NCBI GenBank assembly: GCA_963840785.1
Contig: CAWJAF010000006.1
Span: 47,648-111,647 of the forward strand
Origin: JALYOK01 sp963840785
GTDB lineage: Bacteria; Pseudomonadota; Gammaproteobacteria; Burkholderiales; JALYOK01
Direction of reading: 5' to 3'
DNA: 64,000 nucleotides
Part shown: piece by piece, positions 57,343-64,000 of the stretch
How the letters are laid out: each line of letters starts with the position of its first letter
Position numbering within the stretch: the stretch's first letter is position 1
Position numbers and translations under genes: made by a program
The notes under the pieces: model-generated
What the model was told of the DNA's origin: nothing
What the model saw: only the letters and a program-made list of their open reading frames with translations
The model's database searches: none

Positions 57343-60144
57343 CGAGCAAGGCCTTTGCACGCGATAGGTCCAACCTTGGCTATTTCGTCGACTTTTCCGC
57401 GCGGTAAGTCGACTACCATCTTGCACTGTTGTTCATTCCATTTTAAGGTCAGCGAAGTTTTTGGCTGCAGCCCTGTAATAAAAGCCTCGCCTCGGCGCGC
57501 GACGAAAAATTCTTTGCTATCGCCAACCAGTGCGATTTCGGCGCCGGCGGGAGCGAATTGGCCATCGTCAAACAAGATTTTAATCAACGCGGCGCGACCA
57601 GAGCGAACCGGAAACGCAGCCCTAACGCCTGTTCGGGCCGCAGGAACGACAACTTGTTCGATGGAGTCGATTTCTGCACTGATGGGAAGTTCACTTGGAT
57701 CAAGGCGAATACTATTGGCGCGATAGGGCAACAAGCGCGGAATCAGCGCTTTGCCATCGGCGTTGGTACGAGTCAGGATGCTGCTTTGAAATCCGACGCC
57801 TACGTTCGCGTAACCTGGCACTTCGACCAGCGCAAAACTATCTTGAATCTTTCGTGATGCGAAGAGATTTCCGCCGATCGCGACAAGGCCACCTTGCGCG
57901 CCAAGACGTACCGTTTTCTGGTCGTCCGACGCGCTAAAATCGGATGAAATTAGGCCCTTGCTGCCCTGATAATACAAACCCGCCTCGCCATAACCTTGAT
58001 CGGCACGAGCGCCACCAAGAACCCGCCAACCAGTGCCGCTTTCGGTACCAAGGGCCTTACTGGCACTGACATAGCTATCGGTCTGATTGCCGCGATTCGT
58101 CACGTTTGCGCTTCCGACGATATCGTGATCGAACGGAATCAGCAGACTAATCGCAAAGGAATCATTTTTAGTTGGGCCAACCGCGCGCGTTGCAAGGAGC
58201 GAGAGTGTGCTGCGTTGCCCGATACGATGGGCGTAATTGGCGGAGTAAGTTTTGAACGCCCCTTGGTCGTAGGAATCGATGCGCGCATAACCGACGCCCA
58301 AATGCCCGACGTTCACTGGAATAGGTATAACTAGCTGAGGTTTGGCGACGGTACGGCAAAACAGCTGCATCTTCACTAATTTGACGATAGTCACGTGTTG
58401 CGCCTTCAGTCCGAACGGTGAAACCGTGGCGAAGACTGGAATGCTCAAATCCAACCAGCCACTGGTAGCCGCGGCCGATATTGGCATCGTTGCTGGTCGC
58501 GCCAGCGATTTGTCCCAACACTTGCCACGGCAATGCAACACTAAAACCAAGGCCGCCACCGTAGGCGCGACGAGCGACCTCGGCACTGGTTTCCAACGTA
58601 ACATTTTCGGTCAGACCGTAGCGCAACACGCCCGACCCAAAGCGTCGGCCGTAGTCGGCATTAAGAGTTCCAAGATTATTGCGAACCGCGCCGATATTGG
58701 CGCTCCAATCACTCAGTCCTTTTTCTAACAGATCACTATGACTGAAAAAGTTTTGTACTAAAACAGTTTCGCGACCGAGCACGTCCCGCACCACCACGCG
58801 CGCCTGACCACTACCCGTCAATAGTGGAAAATTATCGATCACAAACGGTCCTGTCGGAACTTGTGAGGTCTGGCGTAACGAATCGTTGATGTAAAGTTCG
58901 ACGGTGCTGGGCGAGGTCGATTGCCCGGCAATGGTAGGAATGGGTTGTGAAATGAATCCAGGCGACAGCGCAAAATTGCGCCCCAATTGGATGCCCCCAA
59001 AATAAGTCGCGCGGCCCCACATGCCTTGGCGGGTCGCCGTGTCGCCGATTCGAAGGCTTAGATTTTTATCGGGGAAGTACGCGAGAATGTTGTTTCCAAG
59101 CGGCGGAACGAGCGCGTCGTTGAGTCACCTTCACCGGTTAAATTGCGCCCAACGTGGCTACTGGTCAATACGCCTAGTGAATTAGAAAAGCCAAGTTCGA
59201 GCAATGCACCTAAATCTTTGCTGGTATCGATACCGCGAACGTCGCTTGCAGTATAACTAAGATCGTAATTAAGGAACAATGAGGGCATTGCCTGTGTAAC
59301 ACTCAGGCGCTTCGTCGGCGCATTGGTCACGCGCGTTGCGGCGAATGCGCCGGACTGAAACTTTAATTCCATCGATTGATCGGCGGCATTGAGCTGCGCC
59401 TGAAATCCGGGAACTGAAGTCAGCGGAAACCAATTCTGTCCTCGATAGCTGTAGCTCTTCGCGTCAGGCTTTGCGATTCAAGCGCCATTCCTCAAATGCA
59501 TCGGCTGGCGCATAAAGCACGCCGCCGCGCTCCAACAGCAACCAATTGCCAGTCTTCGCACCATTGATTGAAACCTCTAACGGCATGAGGCGTGGCGTAC
59601 CGGGCTCGGCTGGGAAACCGGCGCTGCGCGTTCGTCCGTACTGACTCTCCAGTTGCTCCCTGATTCTTCGAGTCTGCGTTGTTTTGGCGAAGGCATGGGC
59701 TCGGCTAATTGAGAGGGTGCATCCATGACCGAGATGGCTGCGGCGGCGGTTCTGATTTCCACCTTTTTCTCGGCGAAATAATGCACGACTTCGATTTTCA
59801 GGAATGGATGCAAGCGAATACCAAGTACGGTCTTTAAACTGAACACCCGGTGTTTTTTGCGCGTCGCGTCAAATGCCATTTCTTGAGTTGCGCATCGGTG
59901 GCAAACAATGAGCCGTTACGCTGAAAGAATTCATTGCGGCCAACGGATTTTGCATCCAGATAAATAATAACGGAAACTATCGAACCACGATCAGTTGACA
60001 CTTTGGACGATGCCGATTCCGCTCGGGCAACACCAGCGACTACATTAGCGAATATGCCGAACAAAACGATTGTAAAAACAATACCGGCAATACCGCGCCA
60101 CGATTTGAATTTCCGGCCGGATCGTTATTTTTGATGACGTACAC
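57339..60144 (-). CDS. fimbrial outer-membrane usher protein, many frame breaks
   Basis: Outer-membrane pore for pilus subunits. Signal segment GIAGIVFTIVLFGIFANVVAGVARA; two similar N-terminal modules (NGSLFATDAQLKKW ... RTWYSLASIP, and GGVLYAPADAFEEWRLN ... NWFPLTSVPGFQAQ); barrel and plug sequence GQSTSPSTVELYINDSLRQ, GPFVIDNFPLLTGSGQARVVVRDVLGRE; C-terminal YRANSIRLDPSELPISAEI. Breaks near 60,110, 59,870, 59,830, 59,620, 59,470, 59,080 and 58,330. The start is uncertain: GTG 60144 (VYVIKNNDPAG) fits if one base is lost, while the frame itself first offers TTG 60064. Confidence 0.85.
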
Positions 60145-60150
60145 CGATGT

Positions 60151-60755
60151 TTAAGGCAATACCACTTCAAAAATTTGTTCTTTGCCGTCGTCAAAACTCA
60201 CAGCTAGTTTGAGCCGGGCCACTGGCGACTGCTTGCGCTACTGCAACCGGTATTACCCTCCGCGCACCGGTACATGTAACGTCCTACCTTTAAAGCGCTC
60301 ACTTTGTCTTTGCGTTTAATGCTCATTTCCCGTATCCTGGCGAATAAAGCCGTGCCGCTATTCGCGCAAGAATAGCGATATTTTTTGCAATGGCCTTGAT
60401 GCACTACAGTACATCTCCCGCTTAGCCGCGGGAGGAGTGATGAAAACCGGCATCGACATAGCGAGCGCAATGGGCACATCAACGCTGCCCTTATCGGGCG
60501 CAGTTGCCTCGTAAATTTCGCGCAAGACCAGTGTAGGTCAGTTGACGCGCAGGGTCATGCGGAACAAGCAACGCCAGCGGCACCATCCTGTCGGCCTTCG
60601 GCGCCAAATTCCACGATCGGCGGAGATAAAATGACAATCCCTCTGTCAGTCGTCTATCGCTGCCGTCCGGCTTTCGTCGCCAAACATTGATGTTCCGGTC
60701 CTGCACACGATCCGCAATATTCACCTTCGTTGGTAATCGTGACCGCGATTATGAT
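60151..60755 (-). CDS. fimbrial periplasmic chaperone, 5' end lost at the contig joint, frame breaks
   Basis: PapD/CsuC-like chaperone. N-terminal strand AVTITNEG joins NIADRVQ after a break near 60,720, then VWRR, DGSDRRLTE, LSPPIVEFGAEGRQ, LLVPHDPARQLTYTLVLREIYEA and SVDVPIALAMSMPVFITPP. It ends RLKLAVSFDDGKEQIFEVVLP at 60151, seven bases before the usher start. The middle (60,240-60,400) is scrambled over frames. The signal peptide and first strand are missing because reading stops at ~60,755, where actinobacterial sequence begins. Confidence 0.75.
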
Positions 60756-60770
60756 TTCGCTGATGACCAA
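60740..60770. other. probable chimeric assembly joint
   Basis: To the left the reverse strand encodes a beta-proteobacterial pilus chaperone; to the right the forward strand encodes FabI from mid-gene (LMTNGGSFVGLDFD). Both genes are cut at the same place and GC rises sharply. I place the joint at 60,755 within about 15 bases. Confidence 0.8.
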
Positions 60771-61125
60771 CGGTGGCTCGTTCGTCGGCCTCGATTTCGA
60801 TAATACCGTGGTTGGCCGCGCAGACGGGGATGGGGTGTCGAGTTGGCGCTGGAGAGCATCAGCCGCTATCTGGCGGTGGCCCTCGGTGCGGGCAAGATCG
60901 CTCGACTTGGTTGCTGCTGTTCCTGTGAATACGATGGCCGCCAAGAGTATCCCCGGATTCAATAAGTTCGAGGATGTCTGGTACTACTGTGTGCCGCTTG
61001 GTTGGGATGTTACGGACTCGTCGGCTGTTGCGAAGGCGTGCATCGTCCTGCTCAGCGACTGGTTCCCGGCGACGACCGGCGAGATCATCGACGTCGACGG
61101 TGGCTACCACGCCACGGGCGCCTGA
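60757..61125 (+). CDS. fabI: enoyl-[acyl-carrier-protein] reductase FabI, C-terminal part, frame breaks
   Basis: Last step of fatty-acid elongation (NADH-dependent enoyl-ACP reduction). LMTNGGSFVGLDFDN, LALESISRYLAVALGAGKI (another frame), then PVNTMAAKSIPGFNKFEDVWY, PLGWDVTDSSAVAKA, LLSDWFPATTGEIIDVDGGYHATGA: the last ~120 residues of FabI. The catalytic Tyr/Lys region lies upstream of the joint and is absent. Codon third positions are mostly G/C, unlike the rest of the window. Confidence 0.88.
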   Translation, partial: SLMTNGGSFVGLDFDNTVVGRADGDGVSSWRWRASAAIWRWPSVRARSLDLVAAVPVNTMAAKSIPGFNKFEDVWYYCVPLGWDVTDSSAVAKACIVLLSDWFPATTGEIIDVDGGYHATGA

Positions 61126-61136
61126 GGGGTCGACGG

Positions 61137-62217
61137 GTGTCCGACGAACCGAGATCCCACCGACCGAACAGTCGAAACCCTCGGCGGCGCTGGATCCGCT
61201 CGCCGTCGGGGCGGTGGTGGTCGGCATCATCGTGATCGTTGCTGCCGTGTCTCGGGGGTGAGGATGACTCGACCGGCGGCACGGCGGTCTCCGTTGTCGA
61301 GTCGGGTTCCAGCTCGGCTGGCGCATCGGTCGTCGAGTCGCTCGCCGGAATGATTCCGACCGATGGCATCGTCACCGCGCCGTGGCCGGGATGGGCCGAC
61401 GCATCATCGACCACTCCACCCGTTGCCGGTGGTGCGACCACCATCTCGCCGTCCACCGGTTCCGCCGGCAGCTCGCCTGTTGCGTCGGGGTCGACAGTGT
61501 CGAGCGTCGCCACGACCTTGCCGCCACGGCCACCGCCGCCGCCGGCGAGGCCGGGGATCGATCTCGGGCGTGCCGCGAGACTTCGCCGTCCTCGGCAACA
61601 CTGCCGTGGGGACTCCACGGCCCGAGCGGTGGTGACCGGGCAGGGTCGGGGCGGAGCAACGGGCAGCCGTGCGATGCGCTTCTCGTCGACGGGCTCGGCG
61701 GTGCCCATCGGCCTGATCATCGTCGGCGCGCAGAGCCGGCCCAACTTGTCGAGGCGCGAACTCGCCGTCGACGCCGCGGCCGCCGAGCATGGACGCGGGT
61801 CGCGCCCGCTGACGGAGCCGTCCTGCGGCCGAACTCGGCGCACGCAGTCGATCGGCCGGGAACGTACGGCGTCCGGCCGACACTCGACGTGTCACCGGCA
61901 CGGTGACCCTCGATGGGGGCGGGTGACCCGAATGGCGCCGCCTCCCGCGCTGCGAGTCGCCGGGCACGCTGACCACCGGCGGCCGGCAGCCAGGATCGCG
62001 CTCGCCGGCGGCGCCCGAGGCGTGCAACGTGTACTTGGCGAAGCTGGGCTCACATCGAGACGGCCTTGGGCGGGGGCTCGAAGCGTTCGTCGGCACCGTG
62101 ATCGCCGACGACTCGATTGCGGCCGCCAGTGGCGCCAACGTGGACGGACGGCTCATTGCTCGCAATGGTGCTGTGACGTTGAACGCCATTTCGATCGCCT
62201 CTTCGAGCTGTGCCTGA
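61137..62217 (+). CDS. DUF3494 ice-binding-like protein with membrane anchor, many frame breaks
   Basis: GTG at 61137 (MSDEPRSHRP) leads, after a break, to a membrane segment DPLAVGAVVVGIIVIVAAVS and a long Ser/Thr/Ala-rich linker (61,260-61,520). The DUF3494 fold follows: PRDFAVLGNTAVG, a scrambled middle, DRPGTYGVRP with TGTVTLD, and the clear C-terminus FVGTVIADDSIAAASGANVDG plus RLIARNGAVTLN ending in Cys-Ala. Members bind ice or act as surface adhesins. At least six frame changes. The reverse-strand reading of this region is an artefact of high GC. Confidence 0.7.
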
Positions 62218-62251
62218 GTTCAGCGCCCGCGTGGTGTCGCGATCAGAAGTC

Positions 62252-62732
62252 CTACCTGTGGAAGCGCTCGTAGAAGGCTTTGCAACGTCTACTGTCGGCA
62301 CTGGTTGCTTGAGAGAGTGTTCGACGTGGTCGAGCACCGGTCGGAACAACTTGCCGGCGGTGCGGTGAGCGGCGCGTCCGGCCGGGGTGAGCGTCAGCCG
62401 GTAGGAGCGGCCGTCATCGGGATTGGCGACTCGGGTGATGTGTCCGCGGCCTCGAACCGTTTGACGTAGCTCGACATCGAGGTCAGCGGCGCTGCCATCC
62501 AGCGAGCGAGTTCGCTGGGCGTCATCGCGTCCGTGGTCGTCAGCACGCTGTAGATCGCGAACTCGTCCGCTGTCAGACCGGAGGGGGCGAGAGCCGTGTC
62601 AAGGACCGACGAACGTTGCCCGTGATACGAGCCACACATCGAAGAGCGCGTTCGTACCCTCGGGTGGGATGACCCCGACGGTCGGCGCTCGCCGTTCGGG
62701 TTCACCCTTGACAGATGTACTACGGATCGCAT
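62252..62732 (-). CDS. MarR-family transcriptional regulator, frame breaks
   Basis: Winged helix-turn-helix: LAPSGLTADEFAIYSVLTTTDAMTPSELARWMAAPLTSMSSYVKRFE, then, after a break near 62,450, GHITRVANPDDGRSYRLTLTPAGRAAHRTA (the DxRSxxxxLTxxG wing) and a C-terminal helix VEHSLKQPVPTV. With another break near 62,290 it ends at 62252. Start near 62,732 is uncertain. Divergent from the serine hydrolase, with a palindromic operator between them. Confidence 0.82.
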
Positions 62733-62735
62733 AAT
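62708..62735 (+). promoter_or_regulatory. promoter of the serine hydrolase gene
   Basis: TTGACA (62708-62713), 16-base spacer, CATAAT (62730-62735), on the forward strand inside the marR 5' end, 75 bases before the hydrolase ATG. Confidence 0.5.
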
Positions 62736-62741
62736 CTGATT

Positions 62742-62761
62742 ATACTACGAAATCGCAGTAT
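62742..62761. promoter_or_regulatory. MarR-type operator candidate
   Basis: ATACTACGAAATCGCAGTAT is a 20-bp imperfect palindrome (8 of 10 pairs) between the divergent marR and serine hydrolase genes, just downstream of the predicted -10 box, where bound MarR would block the hydrolase promoter. Confidence 0.55.
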
Positions 62762-62810
62762 GTACAAGATCGTCGTCATGCGTGCTGCGATCAGTCAGAA
62801 GGGACGAACG

Positions 62811-63956
62811 ATGACCACGATCACCACCTCACTCTCGACCGGACACGATGCACCCGCCGAACGGGTCGTCGCCGCGGTCGGAGCGACGATGGCACGACAC
62901 CGCATCCCCGGCATGTCGCTGGCGATCACCAACGCCGAACGTGTGCTGTTCGCATCTGGGTTCGGCACGCCGACCTCGCCACGGGCTCGCCGGCAACCGG
63001 ATCGACGCAGTACTTGTGGTTCTCGCTGACCAAGATCGCGACGGCGACTGCGGCGATGCACCTGTTCGACCTGGGCAAGTTGGATGTGGACCAGCCCGTC
63101 TCCGATTTCGTCTCCGGCTACCGCACGGGAAACAGCGCTTCGCCGACGGTACGGCAACTCCTCAGTCGCACCGCCGGCCTCGCCAATCCGATCCCGGTGC
63201 GCTGGGTTCGTCCAGCCGAGCAACCGGCACCGCAATCGCGAGTCCTCGACGCGCTCCTTGCTGGCCACGGCACACCCAAGTACCGGGTGGGCGGCGCCGC
63301 CAGGTACTCCAACTCGGCTACCTGATCCTGGCCGAGGTGATCGCTCAGGCGCAGGCCGACCGTTCTGCGAGTTCGTCACCGACGCCGTGCTGAGGCCGCT
63401 GAGAATGGACAACACCGGCTTCGCGTACCCGGCGGGCAGGACGCGGCGGTCGGCTATGTGCGGGGCCCGAGAGCCGCAACGCCGGTGTTGCGACGGGTGC
63501 TCCCCAGGGGCATCGTCGGCGAGCGGGTCGGCCGATTCACGTCCCTCAACCGGTTCCTGGTGAACGGTGCCGGCTACGGCGGGATCGTCGGCAACGTCAC
63601 CGACGCCTCACGGCTGGCCGCCATGCATCTCGCCGACGGCACCCTCGACGGCCACAGGATCCTCCGTCCGGACACCGCACGAACGATGCGACAGGTCAGT
63701 GCCCCGGGCAGACCGTTCGATCTCGGCCTCGGATGGTTCCGGAAGCCGGCTGCCCGCAGACACGACCGCCGTCGAACACCTCGGAGCAGGCGGCGGGTTC
63801 TACAACGCGATGCGTCTCTATCCGACCTCGGGCTCGGCCTCGTCGCGATGGCGAACACGACCACCGCCTTGGGACCACGCGACGCTGTTCGACACCATCG
63901 CCGACCTGGAGTGGCCAACACTTCGAGGAGTCGCGAGCGCGGGGGCGATACCGTGA
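62811..63956 (+). CDS. class-C beta-lactamase-like serine hydrolase, frame breaks
   Basis: Beta-lactamase/D,D-peptidase fold. RHRIPGMSLAITNAERVLFASGFG, catalytic SLTK in WFSLTKIATATAAM, FDLGKLDVDQPVSDFV, LLSRTAGLANP, RYSN (YxN motif) and, after several breaks, AYPAG, GYGGIVGNVTDASRLAAMHL and HLGAGGGFYNAMRLYP (HxG in place of KTG). Breaks near 62,970, 63,315, 63,365, 63,440 and 63,745. ATG 62811 has a GGGA site upstream. Not evidence of antibiotic resistance by itself; many such proteins are esterases. Confidence 0.82.
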
Positions 63957-63960
63957 AGCA

Positions 63961-64000
63961 ATGACCGCCACCAACCGGCTCGCCCAGGAAACCAGCCCTT
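63961..64000 (+). CDS. 5' end of a DUF255 thioredoxin-domain protein
   Basis: The last 40 bases begin ATG and encode MTATNRLAQETSP. NRLAxETSPYLLQH is the conserved start of the DUF255 (YyaL-like) thioredoxin-domain family, so the gene runs off the window end. Four bases follow the previous stop, so the two are likely co-transcribed. Confidence 0.65.
   Translation, partial: MTATNRLAQETSP

Noticed and set aside
61404..62189. Reverse-strand open frames (61085-61843, 61404-62189) in the high-GC tail
   Set aside because: Pro/Arg-rich readings that arise in GC-rich DNA; the forward strand gives DUF3494 motifs.
62811..63956. Antibiotic resistance determinant
   Set aside because: The beta-lactamase fold is shared by many esterases and D,D-peptidases; HxG replaces KTG and nothing shows beta-lactam hydrolysis.
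1..64000. CRISPR array or prophage
   Set aside because: No run of regularly spaced direct repeats and no phage structural genes were seen; only the integrase remnant at 54,190.

Overview
Most of the window (about 1-60,750) reads as one Betaproteobacterial chromosome segment of moderate GC. Markers are a DUF3567 protein, an aceE-aceF-lpdA operon in which LpdA carries its own lipoyl domain, the rnr-rlmB pair, and several families of intergenic palindromic repeats. The last ~3.2 kb (about 60,755-64,000) is visibly richer in GC and looks actinobacterial. A reverse-strand fimbrial chaperone and a forward-strand FabI are both cut at the same point, so I read ~60,755 as a chimeric assembly joint. 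About half of the protein genes are split by one or more single-base frame changes while their protein sequence stays family-like in every frame. I treat these as probable long-read indel errors and annotate them as single genes with the breaks described; two genuinely decayed genes (an integrase tail and an alpha/beta hydrolase) are marked as pseudogenes.

Layout: 482-3232 homogentisate degradation (hmgA, fahA). 3300-7094 an orphan HEAT-repeat protein with an ADP-ribosyltransferase-like N-terminus, a lipocalin-like protein, a group III truncated haemoglobin and an AtuA-family protein. 7412-9738 DUF3567, a penicillin-binding D,D-peptidase and an EgtD-like methyltransferase. 9705-14793 an IclR regulator divergent from lutA-lutB-aminotransferase-lutC (lactate oxidation). 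14876-18723 metG divergent from mrp/apbC and mobA. 18728-25375 a reverse-strand signalling operon: PP2C phosphatase, double-FHA protein, metallo-beta-lactamase phosphodiesterase, GAF-GspE ATPase and GAF-HD-GYP. 25824-31838 the pyruvate dehydrogenase operon.

31,839-35,085 is an intergenic-repeat-rich stretch with small unknown genes, a thioesterase, a GNAT enzyme and a DUF1161 protein. 35,095-39,335 encodes a Tat-exported molybdenum hydroxylase (2Fe-2S subunit, Mo subunit) with its XdhC and MocA maturation factors. 39,749-46,836 has an NTF2-like protein, two SDRs, PdxA2, a DUF1537 four-carbon acid-sugar kinase, a crotonase, a small lipoprotein and an amidase; the PdxA2-kinase pair points to D-threonate/erythronate use. 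46,919-50,611 has a methyltransferase and a two-gene unit of phosphatidylserine decarboxylase plus an Lgt-like membrane protein. 51,019-54,138 is rlmB-rnr and tRNA-Leu(CAG), followed by an integrase scar, an MFS transporter and a decayed hydrolase. 56,476-60,755 is a chaperone-usher pilus locus with a spore-coat-U type subunit, cut off at the joint. The foreign tail holds the 3' part of fabI, a DUF3494 ice-binding-like protein, a MarR regulator divergent from a class-C beta-lactamase-like serine hydrolase, and the first codons of a DUF255 thioredoxin-domain protein.
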